Part shown: positions 41,900 to 50,398 of the stretch, piece by piece | How the letters are laid out: every line of letters begins with the position of its first letter | Position numbering within the stretch: position 1 is the stretch's first letter | Origin: Aliisedimentitalea scapharcae | GTDB lineage: Bacteria > Pseudomonadota > Alphaproteobacteria > Rhodobacterales > Rhodobacteraceae | Length of the DNA: 64,000 bases | Assembly: GCF_045277565.1 (NCBI RefSeq) | Contig: NZ_CP123584.1 | Location: 496,001-560,000, forward strand | Direction: 5' to 3' | Program-made: the position numbers and the translations under genes | Notes under the pieces: model-generated | Seen by the model: only the letters and a program-made list of their open reading frames with translations | Database searches by the model: none | Told to the model about the DNA's origin: nothing

Positions 41900-42604
41900 T
41901 TAGGACGCGTGTTCGAAAAACCGTGCGACGCTTTCGGCAAAGGCCTGTTGATCCGCCATTTCGGACAGGGAGGCGCGCGCACGATCATGGACCTCTGGTC
42001 CCAGGGTGTCGCGCAATTCATCGGTCAAGGCGGCGATAAACCCGGAATCCATTTCCGGGTGATGCTGTGTCGTGTAGATATGCTGCCCCCGGGCAAACCC
42101 GGTGATCGTCTCGCCGGAGGTCGCAATGGTTTGAACATCCGGCGGCAAGGTGCTGACCTGTTCGACATGCGAGCCATAGAGGCGCAATTCGTCCGGCAAA
42201 TCGCGTGCCCATGGCGGGCGGGCGCAGACCCGGTTGCGGGTCAGCCCGTGCACCCAACCCTGTGGGTTATGGTCCAACGTCCCGCCCAGGGCGACTGCGA
42301 TTGCCTGATGTCCGAAACAGGCACCAAACATGGGCAATTTTTGTGCGTCTATCTCGCGGATCAGGCCCAGAAGCTGGTCCACCCAGGGCTCCCCGGACCG
42401 GACCGATGCCGGGCTGCCGGTGATCATGACCCCGTCGAATTTCATGACATCATCCGGGAAAATGCCATCTTTAACCGCAAACACCGCACAGGTCCAATCG
42501 GGGCGTACCAATTGCACCAGATTGGTGAATTTTTCCCCGTCCTTGGGGTGGCGTTGGGCAAAATCGCTTTCATCTGTGTTGGTCATCAGAATTGCCAAGT
42601 GCAT
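41900..42604 (-). CDS. Class I glutamine amidotransferase
   Basis: A 234-residue stand-alone GATase1 with the Cys nucleophile in FGACFGHQ (C96) and the His-Glu pair in TTQHHPEMD. It resembles the GMP-synthase-like cluster of free amidotransferases rather than PuuD, whose motif differs. It is divergent from the P450 and lies near a GS-like gene, suggesting a glutamylated-amine or amide pathway; that is inference. Confidence 0.87.
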   Translation of the reverse strand: MHLAILMTNTDESDFAQRHPKDGEKFTNLVQLVRPDWTCAVFAVKDGIFPDDVMKFDGVMITGSPASVRSGEPWVDQLLGLIREIDAQKLPMFGACFGHQAIAVALGGTLDHNPQGWVHGLTRNRVCARPPWARDLPDELRLYGSHVEQVSTLPPDVQTIATSGETITGFARGQHIYTTQHHPEMDSGFIAALTDELRDTLGPEVHDRARASLSEMADQQAFAESVARFFEHAS

Positions 42605-42686
42605 GATTTTGTTTCAGCCTTTTTAGTTTACATATTTATGTGCCCCTTTAATATACACAAGGCAAGCATCTACGGGAAGCCCTTCA

Positions 42687-43946
42687 ATGACCATCTGGAC
42701 ACCAAATGACGACGGATTTGCCGACCTGAGCAGCCACGACAGCTTTGCCAATGGAGCACCGCACAACACGTTCGCCCGGTTGCGGCGCGAGGATCCGCTG
42801 CATTGGACGGACTATCCGGACGGCGAGAATTTCTGGTCTGTGACCCGGTATGACGACATCACTGTGATGAATAAGAACACCGAAGTTTTTTCGTCGGCTC
42901 GCGGCATTCGGATGGAGGATCAGACCTATGAGGAGTATCTGGCCCGGCGGACCTTTCAGGAGACCGACCCGCCCGATCACACCAAGGTTCGGATGAAGCT
43001 GCTCAAGGCGTTTTCAAACACGGTGATGCAGCAATACGAAGACGAAATCCGCATGCTGTGCGGTGAAATCCTGGACCAGGCGTTGGAAAAGGAAACCTTT
43101 GACGCGACCAAGGAAATCGCCCGCCAATTGCCGATGCGGATGTTGGGGCGGATTGTCGGTTTGCCGGATGAGGATCTGCCGTGGTTGGTGGAAAAAGGTG
43201 ATGCGCTGATCGCCAATACCGACCCGGATTTCACCAGCCATGTGATGGACAAGCTGAAAACCGACGAATTCCGGATGATGCCGTTCAACTCTCCCGCGGG
43301 GGCCGAATTGTTTGTCTATGCCAAAGAGCTGATGGCGAAAAAGGAAAGAACCGGAGATACGTCCGGTGTTCTGCACATGATCCTGCAACCGGCCAAGGAT
43401 GGATCGGTCATCACGGAAACCGAATTCCGCAACTTCTTTTGCCTGGTCGTGGCGGCCGGAAATGACACCACGCGATATGCGATTGCCGCCGGGATTCAGG
43501 CCATGTGCCATCAGCCCGAGTTGCTGAAGCAGATGCAGGAAGGTGGCGATATCTGGGACACGATGGCCGATGAGGTGATCCGATGGGCGACGCCAGCGCT
43601 GTATTTCCGCCGCACGGCCACGCAGGATTACGAGATGCACGGCAAAACCATCCGCGCCGGGGATAAGGTGCTGTATTGGTTCGTGTCGGCCAACCGGGAT
43701 GACACCAAATTTGACGATCCTTTTCGGGTGGACCTGCGCCGGTCGCCAAACCGTCATCTGTCATTCGGTCAATTCGGTCCGCATGTCTGTCTGGGAATGT
43801 GGTTGGCCCGCCTTGAGGTGCGTGTCTTGTTTCAGGAGCTGTCCAAACGCATCCGCCATATCGAAGCGGCCGGACCCCACAAGTTCCTGCGGTCGAACTT
43901 TGTCGGTGGTATCAAGGAATTGCCGGTCCATGTGCGGCGCGTATAA
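42687..43946 (+). CDS. Cytochrome P450
   Basis: The 419-residue soluble bacterial P450 has the heme-Cys loop SFGQFGPHVCLGMWLARLE and the oxygen-binding I-helix AAGNDTTRYAI. The K-helix ExxR is seen as ADEVIRWATP, and RRTATQDYEMHGKTIRAGDKV precedes the meander. It lacks a fused reductase or ferredoxin, and none is adjacent, so redox partners are elsewhere. The substrate is unknown. GGAAG precedes ATG 42687 by seven bases. Confidence 0.93.
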   Translation: MTIWTPNDDGFADLSSHDSFANGAPHNTFARLRREDPLHWTDYPDGENFWSVTRYDDITVMNKNTEVFSSARGIRMEDQTYEEYLARRTFQETDPPDHTKVRMKLLKAFSNTVMQQYEDEIRMLCGEILDQALEKETFDATKEIARQLPMRMLGRIVGLPDEDLPWLVEKGDALIANTDPDFTSHVMDKLKTDEFRMMPFNSPAGAELFVYAKELMAKKERTGDTSGVLHMILQPAKDGSVITETEFRNFFCLVVAAGNDTTRYAIAAGIQAMCHQPELLKQMQEGGDIWDTMADEVIRWATPALYFRRTATQDYEMHGKTIRAGDKVLYWFVSANRDDTKFDDPFRVDLRRSPNRHLSFGQFGPHVCLGMWLARLEVRVLFQELSKRIRHIEAAGPHKFLRSNFVGGIKELPVHVRRV

Positions 43947-44035
43947 AATCGTCGCCACAATATAATGAATATGTTAAGTTAAGAGATCCGCCAAGAGGTC
44001 TTGGACTTTGCCCAAGAGGAAGAGGACATCATACC

Positions 44036-45325
44036 ATGAAAACCCGGCTGCGCGCGCTGTTCTGCGACCATCTCAGCATCATGCGGGGCAAATACCTGCC
44101 CAACTCAAAAATCGGAGACGGCAGCACCCGGTTCTGCCGGTCCACGTTTGGCGTGCATTATGACCGCGACCTGTTGGATGCGCCCGGCGCAATGATGAAA
44201 CAGGGCTTGCCGGACATGGAGCTGATCTGGCGTCATGATGACATCCGGGACAGTTGGCATGAGGCGACCCAGATTGTGTTGGGTGATCTTTATGACGACG
44301 CCGGGGAACCGCTGTCGCTGTGCCCAAGGGGGGCGTTGAAACGGGCGGTTGCAGGCTGGGAAGCCAAAGGGTTGACGCCCAAGGTTGGAATCGAGCTCGA
44401 GGCCTTTGCCCTGCAGGCCGACGACAATGGCCGGTTGGTCCCCTATGATGCGCCGGGTGGTGGCGTTTACGGGACCGGCCCGTTTGCCGACCCGCTGCGG
44501 TTCAATGACCGGATCTGGGCGATGGCCGATCAGATGGGGTTTTCGCTGGAAATGATCACAGCGGAATTTGACAGCCCGCAGTTCGAATATGTTCTGACCT
44601 TTGGCGATGCGGTCAAGGCGGTGGACGACATCGTGCTGTTCCGGCTGATGGCACGGGAAATCGCGCTGGAATACGGCATTGTTCTGACATTCATGCCCAA
44701 ACCCATTGCCGAGGCAGGCGGGTCGGGGATGCACATCAACCTGTCCTTTGCCGATGAATCCGGTGGCAATGCCCTGTCATCAGGCGCGCGGGGTGGGCCC
44801 GAGCATATGAATGATCTTGCCCGTGGGTGTCTGGCCGGGCTGATCCACCATCACCAGGGGCTCGCAGGGTTGATCGCCCCGACGGCCAATTCCTATATGC
44901 GTCTCCAGCCCGGATCGCTGTCCGGATACTGGCAGAACTGGGGCGGTGACCATCGCAATGTCACCACGCGGATCAGCTCCGAAGGTGGGGCCAAGGCGCG
45001 GCTCGAGCATCGTATGGCGGATGCGTCGTCGAACCCCTATACCTCTGTTGCAGCCGTGTTGCATGCAGCGCGATTGGGGATCGAAAATGGCCATAAATTG
45101 CCGCCGATGGAAACCGGGGACGGCTTTGATCGCACAGACGCCAAGACCGGAACAGCGATTGATCTGAGAGGGGCGGTGGCCGATCTGGAACGCGACAGCG
45201 CGTTGACCGAGGCCGTCGGGGCGGACCTGTGTGCCAATCATGTTTTCATGAAGCAAAAGGAAGTCCGCAAGACCCGGGATCTCGAAGGAGATGCGTTGCG
45301 TGATTTTTATGTCTACTTCATCTGA
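44036..45325 (+). CDS. Glutamine-synthetase-like gamma-glutamyl ligase
   Basis: The 429-residue protein has the GS catalytic fold: GIELEAFALQ (metal site), ITAEFDSPQFEY, SGMHINLSF, ARLEHRMADASSNPY. It is shorter and more diverged than GlnA and resembles PuuA/GlnT-type enzymes that gamma-glutamylate an amine or amino acid. It follows the P450 in the same direction with 89 bp between. Adenylylation and feedback sites of GlnA are not evident. Confidence 0.85.
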   Translation: MKTRLRALFCDHLSIMRGKYLPNSKIGDGSTRFCRSTFGVHYDRDLLDAPGAMMKQGLPDMELIWRHDDIRDSWHEATQIVLGDLYDDAGEPLSLCPRGALKRAVAGWEAKGLTPKVGIELEAFALQADDNGRLVPYDAPGGGVYGTGPFADPLRFNDRIWAMADQMGFSLEMITAEFDSPQFEYVLTFGDAVKAVDDIVLFRLMAREIALEYGIVLTFMPKPIAEAGGSGMHINLSFADESGGNALSSGARGGPEHMNDLARGCLAGLIHHHQGLAGLIAPTANSYMRLQPGSLSGYWQNWGGDHRNVTTRISSEGGAKARLEHRMADASSNPYTSVAAVLHAARLGIENGHKLPPMETGDGFDRTDAKTGTAIDLRGAVADLERDSALTEAVGADLCANHVFMKQKEVRKTRDLEGDALRDFYVYFI

Positions 45326-45350
45326 GCGCGCGTTGCGGGTGTGATGAAAG

Positions 45351-45396
45351 CCTGTGGTGGCCTGTGGTGGCCTGTGGTGGTCAGTGGTGGCCTGTG
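45351..45396. repeat. Tandem 10-bp repeat after the GS-like gene
   Basis: CCTGTGGTGG occurs at 45351, 45361 and 45371, then a variant TCAGTGGTGG at 45381 and a partial copy at 45391. The array begins 26 bp after the GS-like gene stop and lies in a 208-bp gap before the FkbM gene. Confidence 0.75.
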
Positions 45397-45533
45397 CGAA
45401 GGCCGCCACAGTCGAGATGATTTTTGACCAGTCCATTTCTAATTCTTGCATTCAAACCGCCAGCGCTCAGAGTGTCTTGACAGCAAATCCCCCGGCATAA
45501 GGTGGGAAGAGAAGCAGTGAAAGGGACCTGAGC

Positions 45534-46244
45534 ATGTCCAGCCAATCAGTGGAAATACCTGCGAGCGATGAAATCGCGGCCGAATGCCTGGGCGTCAAAG
45601 TGCCCATGTCTCAATATCTGCATGAAAATCGGATCGAACGCATAAATTCGGCCGAATACGAAGGTCAGGAAATTCGCGGATCCCTGCATGTGGTGGGCGA
45701 AGAGGATGTGGTTCTGGAAATCGGCGCTGGCATTGGGTTGGTCGGTGCAGTGGTGGCAACCAATTGCCTGCCCAAGGCGGTCCACAGCTTTGAAGCCAAC
45801 CCCGAACTGATCCCGGAGATCGAGCGTTTGTATCGGGTCAACGGGTTGGAGGGGGTGATCTCTGTGCGCAACACCGTTCTGCTCAGCGCAGCCGATCGTC
45901 CCGACAGTATCCAGTTTCACCTGCGCAACAGTTATCTGGGGTCGTCCCTGGTCGAAGCCGCTGGTCGTATCCGTAAAACCGTTGATGTCCCCACGGCCAG
46001 CTTTGCCGAGGTATGTGCGGATCTGAAGCCGACCGTGTTGGTGATGGACATTGAGGGCGGCGAACAGGAACTGCTGCGCCATGCGGACCTGTCCGGGTTT
46101 CGGGCGGTCGTGTTAGAGTTCCATCCCAAGGCCTATGGCATTGAGGGCATGCGCGAGTGCAAGAAGATCCTGACGGATGCCGGGTTTGAGCGGGTCAACG
46201 AAAAATCCACTCGTACTGTCTGGACTTGCGTCCGTCCCGCGTAG
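45534..46244 (+). CDS. FkbM family methyltransferase
   Basis: The 236-residue SAM-dependent methyltransferase has motif I VVLEIGAGIGLVGAVVA, motif II around SFEANPELIPEIERLYRVNG and post-I LVMDIEGGEQELL typical of FkbM proteins, many of which methylate sugars or small molecules. The target is unknown. It probably belongs with the upstream P450/GS-like genes only by proximity; the tandem-repeat gap is 208 bp. Confidence 0.87.
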   Translation: MSSQSVEIPASDEIAAECLGVKVPMSQYLHENRIERINSAEYEGQEIRGSLHVVGEEDVVLEIGAGIGLVGAVVATNCLPKAVHSFEANPELIPEIERLYRVNGLEGVISVRNTVLLSAADRPDSIQFHLRNSYLGSSLVEAAGRIRKTVDVPTASFAEVCADLKPTVLVMDIEGGEQELLRHADLSGFRAVVLEFHPKAYGIEGMRECKKILTDAGFERVNEKSTRTVWTCVRPA

Positions 46245-46334
46245 CTGTTGCCAGATGGCGCGCCTGCGGCGCAAGACGGTATCTCGTCGTTGCCCTTTGG
46301 GCGCCTCCTCGGGTTGGCACGGCGTGTCGACGGT

Positions 46335-46440
46335 GCGGGAGAATCCGAATCCGGTTCTTCTCCTGGCCACAAATATCCCGGGGTGAATTGGTCTGTGGGC
46401 CAAGAGGAGCCAAGGGGGGCCAAGAGGGGCGGTGCCCTTC
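46335..46440 (-). repeat. Family-2 intergenic element (reverse copy)
   Basis: On the minus strand, hairpin GGGC (46435-46438) and GCCC (46428-46431) leads to CCTCTTGGC, a TTGG...CCAA stem and TTCACCCCGGGATATTTGTGGCCAGGAG (given in part; see 46366-46393). This matches the layout of the element at 63434-63495. It fills the gap between the FkbM and aminotransferase genes, which converge. Confidence 0.55.
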
Positions 46441-46496
46441 CTGGCCTATGATCATGGGTGCAATCACCTGCGAGACTGTGCAGGCAGTCGGCTGTG

Positions 46497-47855
46497 TCAG
46501 CCTGTGATCGCGGCAAGCCCGGCGTCCAGCGCATCCAGGATCACCAAGGCGTCTTCCCGGGTCAGGACCAGAGGCGGGGACAGGATGATATTGGGACCCG
46601 ACACCCGAACCATTGCGCCATTGTGATAGGCGACCTCCTGCACGGTTGCGATTGTTTTTTTGTCGATCGGGGATTTGGTTTCGCGATCGGACACCAGTTC
46701 CATGGCGCACATCAGCCCGTGGCCACCGCGTACATCTCCGATGGCGTCGTGTTTGGCCTGAAGCGCCAGAAGTCCCTGGTGCAGCTGTTCGCCACGGGCG
46801 GTCGCATTTTCCGGCACGTTGAGGCGTTGGGTTTCGGCCAGACAGGCCAGGGCTGCTGCCGCGCCGACGGGGTGGCCGGAGTAGGTATAGCCATGTCCAA
46901 TGGCTGCTTTGCCGCTGGCATCCTGTTCAAAGGTTTCGGCCACCTGTTCGGCGATCATCACGGCACCGAACGGGAAATACCCATTGGTGATTGCCTTGGC
47001 GGTGCACATGAAGTCAGGCTGAACGCCCCAATGACGGGATCCGCTCCAGCTGCCGGTGCGGCCAAAGGCGGTAATGACCTCATCCGCGATCAGCAGGATG
47101 CCGTTCCTTGTGCAGATGTCGCGCACACCGGGCATGAAGCTTGGATGGGGGGGGATGACGCCACCCGCCCCCAGGATCGGCTCCATGATCATCGCGGCAA
47201 TGGTGCCTGCCCCCTGAAACGCGATCTCGTCCTCGAGCGCCTGCAGGCAGAGCTGTGCCAGACGCTGAGGGTCGGTTTCGTTGAATGGGTTGCGATACGT
47301 GTAAGGAGCCGGAATGTGGTAACACCCCGGAAGAAGCGGTTCGTATTGGGTCCGGAAATTTGCATTTCCGTTGACTGAAGCACCGCCCATGTGGGTGCCG
47401 TGATACCCTTTTTTCAGGCTCAGGAATTTGACGCGCCCGGTATCGCCGCGGATCTTGTGGTACTGGCGTGCCAGGCGCAGGGCGGTTTCCACGGAATCCG
47501 ATCCACCCGACGTATAGAACGCGCGGGTCAACCCGTCGGGTTCAAAGAATGTGCGCAACTCTTCGGACAGCTGGATGACCTTGTCATTGGTCGTGCCGCG
47601 AAAGATCGAGTAATAGGGCAGCGCGTCCAGCTGTGCGGCGATGGCATCCTTGATCGGTTGGCAGGAAAACCCGAGGTTCACGTTCCACAAACCGCCAACG
47701 CCATCGACGACTTCGTGGCCATCCACGTCCTTGATCCGGACACCTGATGCCCCGGTGACGATGGTGGGTGGGTTGGCGTGACTGTCGGCGGGGTGGGCCA
47801 TGGGGTGCCAGACGGATCGGGCATTCATCTCTTTGAGGAAATTGGAGTCTTTCAT
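46497..47855 (-). CDS. Class III (omega) aminotransferase
   Basis: The 452-residue PLP enzyme carries ADEVITAFGRTGSW (Asp for pyridine N) and the Schiff-base Lys at K287 in CTAKAITNG. GYHGTHMGGASVNG and MEPILGAGGVIPP are typical of amine/omega-amino-acid:pyruvate transaminases. The donor amine is not defined. ATG 47855 has AGGAG upstream. The IclR gene upstream on the same strand, with a 50-bp gap, may control it. Confidence 0.9.
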   Translation of the reverse strand: MKDSNFLKEMNARSVWHPMAHPADSHANPPTIVTGASGVRIKDVDGHEVVDGVGGLWNVNLGFSCQPIKDAIAAQLDALPYYSIFRGTTNDKVIQLSEELRTFFEPDGLTRAFYTSGGSDSVETALRLARQYHKIRGDTGRVKFLSLKKGYHGTHMGGASVNGNANFRTQYEPLLPGCYHIPAPYTYRNPFNETDPQRLAQLCLQALEDEIAFQGAGTIAAMIMEPILGAGGVIPPHPSFMPGVRDICTRNGILLIADEVITAFGRTGSWSGSRHWGVQPDFMCTAKAITNGYFPFGAVMIAEQVAETFEQDASGKAAIGHGYTYSGHPVGAAAALACLAETQRLNVPENATARGEQLHQGLLALQAKHDAIGDVRGGHGLMCAMELVSDRETKSPIDKKTIATVQEVAYHNGAMVRVSGPNIILSPPLVLTREDALVILDALDAGLAAITG

Positions 47856-47905
47856 GTGTCTTGCTCCTGTCGGCGACCCGGTTATGGACCGCGTGGGGGT
47901 GAGGG

Positions 47906-48685
47906 CTAGGCAGGGGCCATATGCGGAAAGGCGGCGGGGGCAATCCCGCCGATTCGATCGGTCAGTTCAGTGCCGAGCCTGAACAGCTCGGCCCGGATGG
48001 TGTCCTTCTGTGCGCCGGTGACACGGGCCTCGGGGGCCGCCACCGCGAGCGCACCTATGGGCGCGCGATTGGGGCCAAAAACTGGAACAGCATGCGAATG
48101 GACTTCGATTTCAAAACCGCCAACGGATTCGGCAATTCCGCGGCGTCGGACCTTGTCCAGCTCGGCCCGGATCTGTTGGGGATCGACAATGGTTCTGGGG
48201 GTGCGCGCCAGGAGGGGTCTGGACAGCACATCGTCGACGGTGGCCGGATCGGCAAAGGCCAATACGGCGAGCCCGGAGCTGGTCGCGTGATAGGAGAGAA
48301 CCTCGGCGTCCTCCATTGTCACCTTTGTGGCGTGTTGGCGCGAATAGGCATGCGACAGAGAAATCAGATGCTCCCCCTGGAGCAGAGAAATATGGGTTGT
48401 TTCACCCGTGGCTTCGGACAATTCCCGCAGGATCCGGCGAGAGACAGAGAGAATCGGGACCGACGCTTCGCGCAGCGCGGCGAGTCTCAGAACTTGCGGT
48501 CCCAGCCTGTAGGACCGGTCAGTGTCGGCCTGTTCGACGAATCCCGAATCCTGCAATTCGCTCATCAGTCGGTAAACCGTTGCCTTGTTCATGCCTGACA
48601 GGCGGGTGAGGTCGCTCAGCCCGATTTCGGTACAGCTGTGGTTGAAATAATTCAACAAAGACAGCGCTTTGGACACGGTTCCCAT
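47906..48685 (-). CDS. IclR family transcriptional regulator
   Basis: A 259-residue IclR regulator: N-terminal helix-turn-helix (LSDLTRLSGMNKATVYRLM) and C-terminal effector domain (SYHATSSGLAVLAFAD, GIAESVGGFEIEVHSHAVPVF). ATG 48685 gives a normal N-terminus; an upstream in-frame extension to 48787 looks unrelated. It is divergent from tctC and lies upstream of the aminotransferase, so it could control both the transporter and the enzymes. Confidence 0.9.
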   Translation of the reverse strand: MGTVSKALSLLNYFNHSCTEIGLSDLTRLSGMNKATVYRLMSELQDSGFVEQADTDRSYRLGPQVLRLAALREASVPILSVSRRILRELSEATGETTHISLLQGEHLISLSHAYSRQHATKVTMEDAEVLSYHATSSGLAVLAFADPATVDDVLSRPLLARTPRTIVDPQQIRAELDKVRRRGIAESVGGFEIEVHSHAVPVFGPNRAPIGALAVAAPEARVTGAQKDTIRAELFRLGTELTDRIGGIAPAAFPHMAPA

Positions 48686-48760
48686 GGGTGAGTTCAGGCT
48701 CCCTTTCGTATCGTTTCCGGGGCGAACCGGGGAAATCGAAATACTTGCGTTGTTATTTTG

Positions 48761-48821
48761 TTGACAGATTGGTGGGGGGTCTGTCAATCTAAATTCAAAC
48801 CAGTGGTTCGAATAATGAACC
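48761..48821. promoter_or_regulatory. Divergent iclR/tctC control region with two inverted repeats
   Basis: TTGACAGA (48761-48768) and TCTGTCAA (48780-48787) are a perfect 8-bp inverted repeat; its left arm contains a consensus -35 TTGACA for tctC. Nearer to tctC, GGTTC (48805-48809) and GAACC (48817-48821) form a second repeat with a seven-base AT-rich centre, the shape of an IclR-type operator. Confidence 0.55.
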
Positions 48822-48848
48822 GATGAGAATTAGCCAGGGAGAGATACA

Positions 48849-49793
48849 ATGATGATCAAGACATTGCTCAAAGGTGCGTTGGCCGGGGCCGCGTTGACCA
48901 TTTCCGCCGGGGCCGCGATGGCAGAGTACCCGGAAAAACCGGTGAACTTTATCGTGCCGTGGCCGCCCGGTGACCTCGAAGATGTGCTGACCCGGATGAT
49001 TGCCGATGATTTCCAGGCGGAATATGGCGTGGCAGCGGCGGTCGTGAACAAACCCGGCGGTGGCGGCGGCCCCTTTCCTGGTGCCATCGAAGTCGCCAAT
49101 GCACCGGCGGACGGCTACACGATCGGGTCGTTCGTGATCGGGGTGCCGGTTCTGGGCCACCAGATCGACATTCCACCGTTGGCCCCGGCCAAATTCGACC
49201 CGCTGGGGATTTTCCTGACCTATCCGTTCGTCATCGCGGCATCGGCGGATGCGCCGTATGGTACGATGGCTGAACTGGCCGAACACGCCAAATCCAACGA
49301 CGTCGCGCTGGGCCACTTTGGCGATGTGTTGACACCGACCCAGGTGACCAAAGCCTTTGCCGTGAATGCCGGGTTCAGCTGGGGATCGGACGCGGCGTTC
49401 GACGCGCTGGATTGCAATACGCTGGCCTCGGGTGATGCGGATGTGATCAACACCACGCTGCAGCTGATTTTGCCCTGCCTGGACAAGGTCAAGGTTCTGG
49501 TGTCGATCACGGACGAACGGATCCCGCTGATTCCGGACGCACCAACCATCGGAGAACTGGACAGTTCCCTGAACATCGCACTGTGGAACGGTCTGTTCGT
49601 GACCAAGGACACGCCTCAGGACGTCCGTGACAAGATCATTGCCGTGGCACAGAAAACCATGATGAGCGACCGCGCCCAGAAGGTCGCTACCGAAACCGGA
49701 GCCCTGGTCTATTGGCAGAATGCCGATGACTCGGCGGCCCGGGTGGCCGCGGACATCGAAACCGTCGCCCGGATCGGCGAACTGCTTCAGTAA
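48849..49793 (+). CDS. tctC: Tripartite tricarboxylate transporter substrate-binding protein
   Basis: The 314-residue protein has a signal peptide (cleavage after AGAAMA) and the TctC/BugD core: EKPVNFIVPWPPGD, NKPGGGGG, GYTIGSF, FVTKDTPQDVRDKI. It is the periplasmic receptor of the TctABC system in this operon. The ligand (a carboxylate) is not identifiable. ATG 48849 and a second ATG at 48852 follow a GGGAGAGA site. Confidence 0.9.
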   Translation: MMIKTLLKGALAGAALTISAGAAMAEYPEKPVNFIVPWPPGDLEDVLTRMIADDFQAEYGVAAAVVNKPGGGGGPFPGAIEVANAPADGYTIGSFVIGVPVLGHQIDIPPLAPAKFDPLGIFLTYPFVIAASADAPYGTMAELAEHAKSNDVALGHFGDVLTPTQVTKAFAVNAGFSWGSDAAFDALDCNTLASGDADVINTTLQLILPCLDKVKVLVSITDERIPLIPDAPTIGELDSSLNIALWNGLFVTKDTPQDVRDKIIAVAQKTMMSDRAQKVATETGALVYWQNADDSAARVAADIETVARIGELLQ

Positions 49794-49807
49794 AACGGTC
49801 TTGCACG

Positions 49808-49827
49808 GGCCGGGCCTTGGCCCGGCC
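49808..49827. repeat. GC hairpin between tctC and tctB
   Basis: GGCCGGGCC (49808-49816), loop TT, GGCCCGGCC (49819-49827) make a perfect 9-bp stem with no T-run after it. It could stop 3' decay and so raise receptor levels over the membrane genes, a common arrangement in transporter operons. It lacks the GGCCCAACGG block of family 1. Confidence 0.7.
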
Positions 49828-49853
49828 TGCGCCTTGTCTGGAAAGTCGCGAAC

Positions 49854-50384
49854 ATGCCTTCCGAAAAAGAAAACCGCTTTGTCGGGCCGCGGCGCGGTCA
49901 GTTGGTCTTTGCCCTGTTTTTTGTTGTGGTTTCGATCGTTCTGCTGGGGCTGATCACCGAACAGACCCGCTGGGTCGAGAAGTCCAAACTGTTTGCCCAG
50001 CCGCGGTTCTGGCCGGCTGTTGGATTGGGGCTGATGGTGCTGTTTGGCGGGGTCCATCTGTATCGTCTGCCGTGGCGGCATGTGTCGCGTTATGATTGGT
50101 GGGAAGTGCGCAAATGGGCGCTGGTTCTGGAATTTGCGGTCTGGTTCATGGTCTACGTCGTGACCGTGCCGATCCTGGGCTATCTGCCGGTGACGCTGAT
50201 ATTCGTTCCTGCGCTGAGCTGGCGCATGGGGTATCGCAGCCGGTTCATGATGTGGGTTAGCGTCGGTTTTGCCGTCTTTGTGGTTCTGCTGTTCAAGACG
50301 TTCCTGTCGGTCAAGATTCCGGGGGGGATGATCTATGAATATCTCCCCGGTGGCCTGCGCTCCTTCTTTATTCTGTATTTCTAG
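49854..50384 (+). CDS. tctB: Tripartite tricarboxylate transporter small membrane subunit
   Basis: A 176-residue protein with about four membrane helices (QLVFALFFVVVSIVLLGLIT, the FWPAVGLGLMVLFGGVHL region, WFMVYVVTVPILGYLPVTLI and MWVSVGFAVFVVLLFKTFL). It fits TctB in size and position between tctC and tctA. Sequence conservation in TctB is low, so the call rests mostly on context. Confidence 0.85.
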   Translation: MPSEKENRFVGPRRGQLVFALFFVVVSIVLLGLITEQTRWVEKSKLFAQPRFWPAVGLGLMVLFGGVHLYRLPWRHVSRYDWWEVRKWALVLEFAVWFMVYVVTVPILGYLPVTLIFVPALSWRMGYRSRFMMWVSVGFAVFVVLLFKTFLSVKIPGGMIYEYLPGGLRSFFILYF

Positions 50385-50398
50385 AGGGCTGACCCATC

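Noticed and set aside
49808..49827. Hairpin after tctC as a family-1 element
   Set aside because: The conserved GGCCCAACGG and GGGCGGGAG blocks are absent, so it is listed only as a simple hairpin.
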